Below, piece after piece: positions 1 through 10,359 of a stretch of 64,000 nt of DNA. The stretch's first letter is position 1. Every line of letters begins with the position of its first letter. The DNA lies in the NCBI GenBank assembly GCA_023053575.1, contig JAKZAP010000132.1:1-64000 (forward strand). The letters run 5' to 3'. Made by a program: the position numbers and the translations under genes. The DNA comes from Branchinecta lynchi (Eukaryota > Arthropoda > Branchiopoda > Anostraca > Branchinectidae). Under the pieces are notes generated by a model. That model was not told the origin of the DNA, did not search any database, and was given only the letters and a program-made list of their open reading frames with translations.

Positions 1-302
1 GAAAACAAACCTTGTGGGGAAACAAACCTTGTGGGGAAACAAACCTTGTGGGAAAACTAACCTTGTTGGAAAACAAACCATGCGGGAAAACTAACCTTGT
101 GGGAAAACAAACCCTGCGGGAAAACCAACCTTGTGGGAAAACCAACCTTGTGGGGAAACAAACCTTTCGGGAAAACAAACCTTGTGGGAAAACAAACCTT
201 GTGGGAAAACAAACCTTGTGGGAAAACAAACCTTATGGGGAAAGCATCCCTGCGGGAAAACCAACCTTGTGGGAAAACCAACCTTGTGGGAAAGCGAACC
301 TT
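1..302 (-). repeat. 17-bp satellite array, minus-oriented block (left edge)
   Basis: Head-to-tail 17-bp monomers read as TTGTGGGAAAACAAACC on the given strand, so the reference orientation lies on the minus strand. Variants include GCGGGAAAAC, TTTCGGG and ATGGGGAAAGC monomers. The block runs off the left edge of the window. It is the outer part of an inverted repeat whose other arm is 5574-5876. There is no interruption and nothing that looks like a gene. The open frames here are the phase-shifted repeat peptide discussed in the findings. Confidence 0.97.
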
Positions 303-330
303 TTGGGTTGTTTTGTTTTTTCGTTTGTTT
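303..330. other. Divergent orientation hinge (minus to plus)
   Basis: The array switches from minus-oriented to plus-oriented monomers through a T-rich stretch, GTTGTTTTGTTTTTTCG, that does not fit the 17-bp register. On either side the monomers are complementary: 286-300 pairs with 356-370 over 15 bases with one mismatch. The same hinge occurs as its exact reverse complement at 5546-5573, so it was copied with the inverted repeat. I infer that it marks an old inversion or fold-back breakpoint inside the array. Confidence 0.85.
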
Positions 331-3300
331 TCCCACAAGGATTGTTTTCTCACAAGGTTTGCTTTCCCACTGTGTTGGTTTTCCCAAAAGGTTCGCTTTC
401 CCGCAAGGTTGGTTTTCCCACAAGGTTAGTTTTCCCGCAAGGTTTTTTTTCCCACAAGGTTTGTTTTCCCACTGTGTTGGTTTTCCCAAAAGGTTCGCTT
501 TCCCACAAGGTTGGTTTTCCCACAAGGTTGGTTTTCCCGCAGGGTTGCTTTCCCCATAAGGTTGGTTTTCCCACAAGGTTTGTTTTCCCGCAGGGTTTGT
601 TTTCCCACAAGGTTAGTTTTCCCGCAAGGTTTGTTTTCCCACAAGGTTAGTTTTCCCACAAGGTTTGTTTCCCCACAAGATTTGTTTCCCCACAAGGTTT
701 GTTTTCCCACAAGGATTGTTTTCTCACAAGGTTTGTTTTCCCACTGTGTTGGTTTTCCCAAAAGGTTCGCTTTCCCGCAAGGTTGGTTTTCCCCCAAGGT
801 TGGTTTTCCCGCAGGGTTTGTTTTCCCACAAGGTTAGTTTTCCCGCAAGGTTTGTTTCCCCACAAGGTTTGTTTTCCCACAAGGTTTGTTTTCCCACTGT
901 GTTGGTTTTCCCAAAAGGTTCGCTTTCCCACAAGGTTGGTTTTCCCACAAGGTTGGTTTTCCCACAAGGTTGGTTTTCCCGCAGGGTTGCTTTCCCCATA
1001 AGGTTGGTTTTCCCACAAGGTTTGTTTTCTCACAAGGTTTGTTTTCCCACTAGGTTCTTTTTCCCACTAGGTTGGTTTTCCCACAAGGTTTGTTTTCCCA
1101 CAAGCTTTGTTTTCCCCCAAGGTTGTTTTTCCCACTAGGTTGGTTTTCCCACAAGGTTTGTTTTCCCACAAGCTTTGTTTTCCCCCAAGGTTGGTTTTCC
1201 CAAAGGTTGGTTTACCCACAAGGTTTGTTTTCCCACTGTGTTGGTTTTCCCAAAAGGTTCGCTTTCCCGCAAGGTTGGTTTTCCCACAAGGTTTGTTTCC
1301 CCACAAGGTTTGTTTTCCCACAAGGTTTGTTTTCCCACAAGGTTTGTTTTCCCACTGTGTTGGTTTTCCCAAAAGGTTCGCTTTCCCAAAAGGTTGGTTT
1401 TCCCACAAGGTTGGTTTTCCCACAAGGTTGGTTTTCCCGCAGGGTTGCTTTCCCCATAAGGTTGGTTTTCCCAAAAGGTTCGCTTTCCCGCAAGGCTGGT
1501 TTTCCCACAAGGTTTGTTTCCCCACAATGTTTGTTTTCTCACAAGGTTTGTTTTCCCACAAGGTTGGTTTTCCCGAAAGGTTTGTTTCCCCACAAGGTTG
1601 GTTTTCCCACAAGGCTGGTTTTCCCGCAGGGTTTGTTTTCCCACAAGGTTAGTTTTCCCGCAAGGTTTGTTTTCCCACAAGGTTTGTTTTCCCACAAGGT
1701 TTGTTTTGCCACAAGGTTGGTTTTCCAGAAAGGTTTGTTTCCCCACAAGGTTGGTTTTCCCACAAGGTTTGTTTTCCCGCAGGGTTTGTTTCCCCACAAG
1801 GTTTGTTTCCCCACAAGGTTTGTTTTCCCACAAGGATTGTTTTCTCACAAGGTTTGTTTTCCCACTGTGTTGGTTTTCCCAAGAGGTTCGCTTTCCCGCA
1901 AGGTTCGCTTTCCCGCAAGGTTGGTTTTCCCACAAGGTTTGTTTTCTCACAAGGTTTGTTTTCCCACTAGGTTTGTTTCCCCACAAGGTTTGTTTTCTCA
2001 CAAGGTTTGTTTTCCCACAAGGTTTGTTTTCCCACAAGGTTTGTTTTGCCACAAGGTTGGTTTTCCAGAAAGGTTTGTTTCCCCACAAGGTTGGTTTTCC
2101 CACAAGGTTTGTTTTCCCGCAGGGTTTGTTTTCCCACAAGGTTAGTTTTCCCGCAAGGTTTGTTTTCCCACAAGGTTAGTTTTCCCACAAGGTTTGTTTC
2201 CCCACAAGGTTTGTTTCCCCACAAGGTTTGTTTTCCCACAAGGATTGTTTTCTCACAAGGTTTGTTTTCCCACTGTGTTGGTTTTCCCAAAAGGTTCGCT
2301 TTCCCGCAAGGTTGGTTTTCCCACAAGGTTGGTTTTCCCTCAGGGTTTGTTTCCCCATAAGGTTGGTTTTCCCACAAGGTTTGTTTTCTCACAAGGTTTG
2401 TTTTCCCACTAGGTTGGTTTTCCCACAAGGTTTGTTTTCCCACAAGGTTTGTTTTCCCCCAAGGTTTGTTTTCCCCCAAGGTTGGTTTTCCCGCAAGGTT
2501 GGTTTTCCCACAAGGTTGGTTTTCCCGCAAGGTTAGTTTTCCCACAAGGTCTGATTTAACACAATGTTTGTTTTCCCACAAGGTTGGTTTTCCCGAAAGG
2601 TTTGTTTTCCCAAAAGGTTGGTTTTCCCGCAAGGTTGGTTTTCCCATAAGGTTGATTTTCCCACAAGGTTGGTTTTCCCGCAAGGTTAGTTTTCCCACAA
2701 GGTCTGATTTAACACAATGTTTTTTTTCCCACAAGGTTGGTTTTCCCGAAAGGTTTGTTTCCCCACAAGGTTGGTTTTCCCACAAGGTTGGTTTTCCCGC
2801 AGGGTTTGTTTTCCCACAAGGTTAGTTTTCCCGCAAGGTTTGTTTTCCCACAAGGTTGGTTTTCCCGAAAGGTTTGTTTCCCCACAAGGTTGGTTTTCCC
2901 ACAAGGTTGGTTTTCCCGCAGGGTTTGTTTTCCCACAAGGTTAGTTTTCCCGCAAGGTTTGTTTCCCCACAAGGTTTGTTTTCCCACAAGGTTTGTTTTC
3001 CCACTGTGTTGGTTTTTCCAAAAGGTTCGCTTTCCCACAAGGTTGGTTTTCCCACAAGGTTGGTTTTCGCACAAGGTTGGTTTTCCCGCAGGGTTGCTTT
3101 CCCACAAGGTTCGTTTTCCCACAAGGTTGGTTTTCCCACAAGGTTGGTTTTCCCGCAGGGTTGCTTTCCCCATAAGGTTGGTTTTCCCACAAGGTTTGTT
3201 TTCTCACAAGGTTTGTTTTCCCACAAGGTTAGTTTTCCCGCAAGGTTTGTTTCCCCACAAGGTTTGTGTTCCCAAAAGGATTGTTTTCTCACAAGGTTTG

Positions 3301-4235
3301 TTTTCCCACTAGGTTTGTTTCCCCACAAGGTTTGTTTTCCCCACAAGGTTGGTTTTCCCGCAAGGTTGGTTTTCCCACAAGGTTTGTGTTCCCACTGTGT
3401 TGGTTTTCCCAAAAGGTTCGCTTTCCCACAAGGTTGGTTTTCCCACAAGGTTGGTTTTCCCGCAGGGTTGCTTTCCCCATAAGGTTTGTTTTCCCACAAG
3501 GTTTGTTTTCCCACAAGGTTTGTTTTCCCACAAGGTTTGTTTTCCCGAAAGGTTTGTTTCCCCACAAGGTTGGTTTTCCCACAGGGTTGGTTTTCCCGCA
3601 GGGTTTGTTTTCCCACAAGGTTAGTTTCCCCGCAAGGTTTGTTTCCCCCCAAGGTTTGTTTTCCCACAAGGATTTTTTTCTCACAAGGTTTATTTTCCCA
3701 CTAGGTTTGTTTCCCCACAAGGTTAGTTTTCCCACAAGGTTTGTTGTCCCCCAAGGTTGGTTTTCCCGCAAGGTTGGTTTTCCCACAAGGTTTTTTTTTT
3801 CCACTGTGTTGGTTTTCCCAAAAGTTCGCTTTCCCACAAGGTTGGTTTTCCCACAAGGTTGGTTTTCCCGCAGGGTTGCTTTCCCCATAAGGTTGGTTTT
3901 CCCACAGGGTTTGTTTTCTCACAAGGTTTGTTTTCCAACTAGGTTGTTTTTCCCACTAGGTTGGTTTTCCCACAAGGTTTGTTTTCCCACAAGCTTTGTT
4001 TTCCCCCAAGGTTGGTTTTCTGGCAAGGTTGGTTTTCCCACAAGGTTTGTTTTCCCACTGTGTTTGTTTCCCCACAAGGTTTGTTTTCCCATAAGATTTG
4101 TTTTCCCACAAGGTTTGTTTTCCCATAAGGTTTGTTTTCCCACAAGGTTTGTTTTCCCACAAGGTTGGTTTTCCCGAAAGGTTGGTTATCCCACAAGGTT
4201 TGTTTTCTCACAAGGTTTGTTTTCCCACTAGGTTG
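331..4235 (+). repeat. 17-bp satellite array, plus-oriented block 1
   Basis: About 3.9 kb of uninterrupted GGTTTGTTTTCCCACAA monomers and variants. Recognisable strings include CACTGTG/CAAAAGG/TTCGCTTTC (three linked variant monomers), AAGCTT-bearing monomers at 1102, 1170 and 3991, and two GGTCTGATTTAACACAA monomers at 2548 and 2701. Some monomers are 16 or 18 bp, for example near 3790-3830 where a long T run and a missing G occur. The block holds the inner part of the inverted-repeat arm (to 1637) and one copy of a direct duplication (about 2116-4234). No genes are seen. Confidence 0.97.
2116..4234 (+). repeat. Direct duplication, copy 1 (copy 2 at 5739-8352)
   Basis: The order of variant monomers repeats at 5739-8352. 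The spacing is 3623 bp at the start, 3708 bp after an extra 85 bp (exactly five monomers) in copy 2, then about 4117 bp after a further extra 409 bp (24 monomers plus one base) in copy 2. Shared rare marks include TTAACACAATG monomers, a T run in TTTTTTTTTCCACTGTG, GGATTTTTTTCTC, and CTGGCAAGG. The end is sharp: both copies reach CACTAGGTT, then copy 1 turns into the inverted arm at 4236 while copy 2 continues in plus orientation. Confidence 0.85.
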
Positions 4236-4240
4236 ACAAC
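4230..4240. other. Convergent orientation junction (plus to minus)
   Basis: Plus-oriented monomers end at CACTAGGTTG, and within a few bases (GACAAC) the minus orientation begins. The minus side is the reverse complement of 1637 counting down, so this is the inner breakpoint of the inverted duplication. There is no hinge sequence of any length, which fits an end-joining or template-switch event rather than a mobile element insertion. No target-site duplication or element ends are visible. Confidence 0.85.
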
Positions 4241-5545
4241 AAACCCTGCGGGAAAACCAGCCTTGTGGGAAAACCAACCTTGTGGGGAAACAAACCTTTC
4301 GGGAAAACCAACCTTGTGGGAAAACAAACCTTGTGAGAAAACAAACATTGTGGGGAAACAAACCTTGTGGGAAAACCAGCCTTGCGGGAAAGCGAACCTT
4401 TTGGGAAAACCAACCTTATGGGGAAAGCAACCCTGCGGGAAAACCAACCTTGTGGGAAAACCAACCTTGTGGGAAAACCAACCTTTTGGGAAAGCGAACC
4501 TTTTGGGAAAACCAACACAGTGGGAAAACAAACCTTGTGGCAAAACAAACCTTGTGGGAAAACAAACCTTGTGGGGAAACAAACCTTGTGGGAAAACCAA
4601 CCTTGCGGGAAAGCGAACCTTTTGGGAAAACCAACACAGTGGGAAAACAAACCTTGTGGGTAAACCAACCTTTGGGAAAACCAACCTTGGGGGAAAACAA
4701 AGCTTGTGGGAAAACAAACCTTGTGGGAAAACCAACCTGGTGGGAAAAACAACCTTGGGGGAAAACAAAGCTTGTGGGAAAACAAACCTTGTGGGAAAAC
4801 CAACCTAGTGGGAAAAAGAACCTAGTGGGAAAACAAACCTTGTGAGAAAACAAACCTTGTGGGAAAACCAACCTTATGGGGAAAGCAACCCTGCGGGAAA
4901 ACCAACCTTGTGGGAAAACCAACCTTGTGGGAAAACCAACCTTGTGGGAAAGCGAACCTTTTGGGAAAACCAACACAGTGGGAAAACAAACCTTGTGGGA
5001 AAACAAACCTTGTGGGGAAACAAACCTTGCGGGAAAACTAACCTTGTGGGAAAACAAACCCTGCGGGAAAACCAACCTTGGGGGAAAACCAACCTTGTGG
5101 GGAAAGCGAACCTTTTGGGAAAACCAACACAGTGGGAAAACAAACCTTGTGAGAAAACAATCCTTGTGGGAAAACAAACCTTGTGGGGAAACAAATCTTG
5201 TGGGGAAACAAACCTTGTGGGAAAACTAACCTTGTGGGAAAACAAACCTTGCGGGAAAACTAACCTTGTGGGAAAACAAACCCTGCGGGAAAACAAACCT
5301 TGTGGGAAAACCAACCTTATGGGGAAAGCAACCCTGCGGGAAAACCAACCTTGTGGGAAAACCAACCTTGTGGGAAAGCGAACCTTTTGGGAAAACCAAC
5401 ACAGTGGGAAAACAAACCTTGTGGGAAAAAAAACCTTGCGGGAAAACTAACCTTGTGGGAAAACCAACCTTGTGGGAAAGCGAACCTTTTGGGAAAACCA
5501 ACACAGTGGGAAAGCAAACCTTGTGAGAAAACAATCCTTGTGGGA
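4236..5545 (-). repeat. 17-bp satellite array, minus-oriented block 2
   Basis: About 1.3 kb of TTGTGGGAAAACAAACC-oriented monomers. All of it is accounted for as the inverted copy of about 330-1637, with few differences: an extra G in GGGGAAAGCG near 5100 and GTGGCAAAAC near 4548. It ends in a copy of the hinge at 303-330. No independent features are present. Confidence 0.96.
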
Positions 5546-5876
5546 AAACAAACGAAAAAACAAAACAACCCAAAAGGTTCGCTTTCCCACAAGGTTGGTT
5601 TTCCCACAAGGTTGGTTTTCCCGCAGGGATGCTTTCCCCATAAGGTTTGTTTTCCCACAAGGTTTGTTTTCCCACAAGGTTTGTTTTCCCGAAAGGTTTG
5701 TTTCCCCACAAGGTTGGTTTTCCCACAAGGTTGGTTTTCCCGCAGGGTTTGTTTTCCCACGAGGTTAGTTTTCCCGCAAGGTTTGTTTTCCCACAAGGTT
5801 AGTTTTCCCACAAGGTTTGTTTCCCCACAAGGTTTGTTTCCCCACAAGGTTTGTTTTCCCACAAGGATTGTTTTCT
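4238..5876 (-). repeat. Right arm of large inverted repeat (partner 1-1637)
   Basis: This is the reverse complement of 1-1637 with only scattered single-base differences visible. It contains the inverted copy of the hinge (5546-5573). The outer 300 bp (5574-5876) is plus-oriented and mirrors 1-302. The part from about 5739 is also shared with the direct duplication that begins near 2116, so the outer boundary is ambiguous in this window. Confidence 0.9.
5546..5573. other. Divergent orientation hinge, inverted copy of 303-330
   Basis: The stretch CGAAAAAACAAAACAACCC is the reverse complement of the hinge at 303-330 and again separates minus-oriented from plus-oriented monomers. An out-of-register unique sequence copied in inverted form shows that the inverted repeat arose by duplication, not by independent switching. 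Confidence 0.88.
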
Positions 5877-8352
5877 CACAAGGTTTGTTTTCCCACTGTG
5901 TTGGTTTTCCCAAAAGGTTCGCTTTCCCGCAAGGTTGGTTTTCCCACAAGGTTGGTTTTCCCGCAGGGTTTGTTTCCCCATAAGGTTGGTTTTCCCACAA
6001 GGTTCGTTTTCCCGCAGGGTTTGTTTTCCCACAAGGTTGGTTTTCCCTCAGGGTTTGTTTCCCCATAAGGTTGGTTTTCCCACAAGGTTTGTTTTCTCAC
6101 AAGGTTTGTTTTCCCACTAGGTTGGTTTTCCCACAAGGTTTGTTTTCCCACAAGGTTTGTTTTCCCCCAAGGTTTGTTTTCCCCCAAGGTTGGTTTTCCC
6201 GCAAGGTTGGTTTTCCCACAAGGTTGGTTTTCCCGCAAGGTTAGTTTTCCCACAAGGTCTGATTTAACACAATGTTTGTTTTCCCACAAGGTTGGTTTTC
6301 CGGAAAGGTTTGTTTTCCCCCAAGGTTGGTTTTCCCGCAAGGTTGGTTTTCCCATAAGGTTGGTTTTCCCACAAGGTTGGTTTTCCCGCAAGGTTAGTTT
6401 TCCCACAAGGTCTTATTTAACACAATGTTTGTTTTCCCACAAGGTTGGTTTTCCCGAAAGGTTTGTTTCCCCACAAGGTTGGTTTTCCCACAAGGTTGGT
6501 TTTCCCGCAGGGTTTGTTTTCCCACAAGGTTAGTTTTCCCGCAAGGTTTGTTTTCCCACAAGGTTGGTTTTCCCGAAAGGTTTGTTTCCCCACAAGGTTG
6601 GTTTTCCCACAAGGTTGGTTTTCCCGCAGGGTTTGTTTTCCCACAAGGTTAGTTTTCCCGCAAGGTTTGTTTCCCCACAAGGTTTGTTTTCCCACAAGGT
6701 TTGTTTTCCCCCAAGGTTTGTTTTCCCCCAAGGTTGGTTTTCCCGCAAGGTTGGGGTTTCCCACAAGGTTGGTTTTCCCGCAAGGTTAGTTTTCCCACAA
6801 GGTCTGATTTAACACAATGTTTGTTTTCCCACAAGGTTGGTTTTCCCGAAAGGTTTGTTTTCCCCCAAGGTTGGTTTTCCCGCAAGGTTGGTTTTCCCAT
6901 AAGGTTGGTTTTCCCACAAGGTTGGTTTTCCCGCAAGGTTAGTTTTCCCACAAGGTCTGATTTAACACAATGTTTGTTTTCCCACAAGGTTGGTTTTCCC
7001 GAAAGGTTTGTTTCCCCACAAGGTTGGTTTTCCCACAAGGTTGGTTTTCCCGCAGGGTTTGTTTTCCCACAAGGTTAGTTTTCCCGCAAGGTTTGTTTCC
7101 CCACAAGGTTTGTTTTCCCACAAGGTTTGTTTTCCCACTGTGTTGGTTTTTCCAAAAGGTTCGCTTTCCCACAAGGTTGGTTTTCCCACAAGGTTGGTTT
7201 TCCCGCAGGGTTGCTTTCCCACAAGGTTCGTTTTCCCACAAGGTTGGTTTTCCCACAAGGTTGGTTTTCCCGCAGGGATGCTTTCCCCATAAGGTTGGTT
7301 TTCCCACAAGGTTTGTTTTCTCACAAGGTTTGTTTTCCCACAAGGTTAGTTTTCCCGCAAGGTTTGTTTCCCCACAAGGTTTGTTTTCCCAAAAGGATTG
7401 TTTTCTCACAAGGTTTGTTTTCCCACTAGGTTTGTTTCCCCACAAGGTTTGTTTTCCCCACAAGGTTGGTTTTCCCGCAAGGTTGGTTTTCCCACAAGGT
7501 TTGTGTTCCCACTGTGTTGGTTTTCCCAAAAGGTTCGCTTTCCCACAAGGTTGGTTTTCCCACAAGGTTGGTTTTCCCGCAGGGTTGCTTTCCCCATAAG
7601 GTTTGTTTTCCCACAAGGTTTGTTTTCCCACAAGGTTTGTTTTCCCACAAGGTTTGTTTTCCCGAAAGGTTTGTTTCCCCACAAGGTTGGTTTTCCCACA
7701 GGGTTGGTTTTCCCGCAGGGTTTGTTTTCCCACAAGGTTAGTTTCCCCGCAAGGTTTGTTTCCCCCCAAGGTTTGTTTTCCCACAAGGATTTTTTTCTCA
7801 CAAGGTTTATTTTCCCACTAGGTTTGTTTCCCCACAAGGTTAGTTTTCCCACAAGGTTTGTTTTCCCCCAAGGTTGGTTTTCCCGCAAGGTTGGTTTTCC
7901 CACAAGGTTTTTTTTTTCCACTGTGTTGGTTTTCCCAAAAGGTTCGCTTTCCCACAAGGTTGGTTTTCCCACAAGGTTGGTTTTCCCGCAGGGTTGCTTT
8001 CCCCATAAGGTTGGTTTTCCCACAGGGTTTGTTTTCTCACAAGGTTTGTTTTCCAACTAGGTTGTTTTTCCCACTAGGTTGGTTTTCCCACAAGGTTTGT
8101 TTTCCCACAAGCTTTGTTTTCCCCCAAGGTTGGTTTTCTGGCAAGGTTGGTTTTCCCACAAGGTTTGTTTTCCCACTGTGTTTGTTTCCCCACAAGGTTT
8201 GTTTTCCCATAAGATTTGTTTTCCCACAAGGTTTGTTTTCCCATAAGGTTTGTTTTCCCACAAGGTTTGTTTTCCCACAAGGTTGGTTTTCCCGAAAGGT
8301 TGGTTTTCCCACAAGGTTTGTTTTCTCACAAGGTTTGTTTTCCCACTAGGTT
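5739..8352 (+). repeat. Direct duplication, copy 2 (copy 1 at 2116-4234)
   Basis: This copy is longer than copy 1 by two insertions of near-whole monomer number: 85 bp near 5950-6040 and about 409 bp in 6530-6970. The second re-duplicates the segment holding the TTAACACAATG monomers, so four lie in this copy (6256, 6409, 6801, 6954) against two in copy 1. Near 6754 an extra GGG is seen in GGTTGGGGTTTCCC. After 8352 the array continues in plus orientation, unlike copy 1. Confidence 0.83.
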
Positions 8353-8580
8353 TGTTTCCCCACAAGGTTTGTTTTCTCACAAGGTTTGTTTTCCCACAAG
8401 GTTTGTTTCCCCACAAGGTTTGTTTCCCCACAAGGTTTGTTTTACCACAAGGATTGTTTTATCACAAGGTTTGTTTTCCCACTGTGTTGGTTTTCCCAAG
8501 AGGTTCGCTTTCCCGCAAGGTTCGCTTTCCCGCAAGGTTTGTTTTCCCACAAGGTTTGTTTTCTCACAAGGTTTGTTTTT

Positions 8581-9226
8581 CCCACTAGGTTTGTTTCCCC
8601 ACAAGGTTTGTTTTCTCACAAGGTTTGTTTTCCCACAAGGTTTGTTTTCCCACAAGGTTTGTTTTCCCACAAGGTTTGTTTTGCCACAAGGTTGGTTTTC
8701 CAGAAAGGTTTGTTTCCCCACAAGGTTGGTTTTCCCACAAGGTTTGTTTCCCCACAAGGTTTGTTTTCCCACAAGGATTGTTTTCTCACAAGGTTTGTTT
8801 TCCCACTGTGTTGGTTTTCCCAAGAGGTTCGCTTTCCCGCAAGGTTCGCTTTCCCGCAAGGTTGGTTTTCCCACAAGGTTTATTTTCTCACAAGGTTTGT
8901 TTTCCCACTAGGTTTGTTTCCCCACAAGGTTTGTTTTCTCACAAGGTTTGTTTTCCCACAAGGTTTGTTTTCCCACAAGGTTTGTTTTCCCACAAGGTTT
9001 GTTTTGCCACAAGGTTGGTTTTCCAGAAAGGTTTGTTTCCCCACAAGGTTGGTTTTCCCACAAGGTTTGTTTCCCCACAAGGTTTGTTTTCCCACAAGGA
9101 TTGTTTTCTCACAAGGTTTGTTTTCCCACTGTGTTGGTTTTCCCAAGAGGTTCGCTTTCCTGCAAGGTTCGCTTTCCCGCAAGGTTGGTTTTCCCACAAG
9201 GTTTGTTTTCTCACAAGGTTTATTTT
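8581..9226 (+). repeat. 323-bp higher-order repeat, two full copies
   Basis: Two successive copies of a 19-monomer unit (19 x 17 = 323 bp), 8581-8903 and 8904-9226, each beginning at CCCACTAGG. A third, partial copy begins at 9227. The units share the string TTTTGCCACAAGG, TTCCAGAAAGG, CACTGTG, CAAGAGG and two successive TTCGCTTTCCCGC monomers. Few differences are visible between copies, for example TTCCTGCAAGG at 9157. A degenerate relative lies just upstream at 8386-8580. Confidence 0.88.
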
Positions 9227-9589
9227 CCCACTAGGTTTGTTTCCCCACAAGGTTTGTTTTCTCACAAGGTTTGTTTGCCCACAAGGTTTGTTTCCCCACA
9301 AGGTTTGTTTCCCCACAAGGTTTGTTTTCCCACAAGGATTGTTTTCTCACAAGGTTTGTTTTCCCACTGTGTTGGTTTTCCCAAGAGGTTCGCTTTCCCG
9401 CAAGGTTCGCTTTCCCGCAAGGTTGGTTTTCCCACAAGGTTTGTTTTCTCACAAGGTTTGTTTTCCCACTAGGTTTGTTTCCCCACAAGGTTGGTTTTCC
9501 CACAAGGTTGGTTTTCCCGCAGGGATGCTTTCCCCATAAGGTTGGTTTTCCCACAAGGTTTGTTTTCTCACAAGGTTTGTTTTCCCACT

Positions 9590-10320
9590 AGGTTGTTTTT
9601 CCCACTAGGTTGGTTTTCCCACAAGGTTTGTTTTCCCACAAGCTTTGTTTTCCCCCAAGGTTGTTTTTCCCATTAGGTTGGTTTTCCCACAAGGTTTGTT
9701 TTCCCACAAGCTTTGTTTTCCCCCAAGGTTTGTTTTCCCGCAAGGTTGGTTTACCCACAAGGTTTGTTTTCCCACTGTGTTGGTTTTCCCAAAAGGTTCG
9801 CTTTCCCGCAAGGTTGGTTTTCCCACAAGGTTTGTTTCCCCACAAGGTTTGTTTTGCCACAAGGTTTGTTTTCCCACAAGGTTGGTTTTCCCGAAAGGTT
9901 TGTTTCCCCACAAGGTTGGTTTTCCCACAAGGTTGGTTTTCCCGCAGGGTTTGTTTTCCCACAAGGTTAGTTTTCCCGCAAGGTTTGTTTCCCCACAAGG
10001 TTTGTTTTCCCACAAGGTTTGTTTTCCCACTGTGTTGGTTTTCCCAAAAGGTTCGCTATCCCAAAAGGTTGGTTTTCCCACAAGGTTGGTTTTCCCACAA
10101 GGTTGGTTTTCCCGCAGGGTTGCTTTCCCCATAAGGTTGGTTTTCCCAAAAGGTTCACTTTCTCGCAAGGCTGGTTTTCCCACAAGGTTTGTTTCCCCAC
10201 AATGTTTGTTTTCTCACAAGGTTTGTTTTCCCACAAGGTTGGTTTTCCCGAAAGGTTTGTTTCCCCACAAGGTTGGTTTTCCCACAAGGCTGGTTTTCCC
10301 GCAGGGTTTGTTTTCCCACA
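9590..10320 (+). repeat. Duplicated module, copy A (copy B about 12073-12760, spacing 2483 bp)
   Basis: The string with two CACTAGG (or CATTAGG) monomers, two AAGCTT monomers, the GGTTTACCC monomer and an ACAATG monomer recurs about 2483 bp later. It is also recognisably related to 1072-1640, in the same order. The module therefore occurs at least three times in plus orientation, and once inverted at 4238-4800. Further partial copies lie near 17.1 and 19.3 kb. Confidence 0.78.
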
Positions 10321-10359
10321 AGGTTAGTTTTCCCGCAAGGTTTGTTTTCCCACAAGGTT

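Larger units (their letters stand above)
1..1637 (+). repeat. Left arm of large inverted repeat (partner 4238-5876)
   Basis: This arm matches the reverse complement of 4238-5876. Paired coordinates sum to 5875 in the inner part and 5876 in the outer part; the one-base change is an extra G near 5100 in the other arm. The match includes rare variants: the unique hinge at 303-330, a monomer shortened to GGTTTTCCCAAAGG near 1195, an ACAATG monomer near 1528, and GGATGC near 5637 against its complement near 258. The match reaches base 1, so the true arm probably continues outside the window. The inner end is sharp at about 1637. The spacer between the arms is about 2.6 kb. Confidence 0.9.

Noticed and set aside
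303..330. Mobile element remnant at the T-rich hinge (also 5546-5573)
   Set aside because: Only about 20 bases are out of register. There are no terminal inverted repeats beyond the satellite itself, no target-site duplication and no coding remnant.
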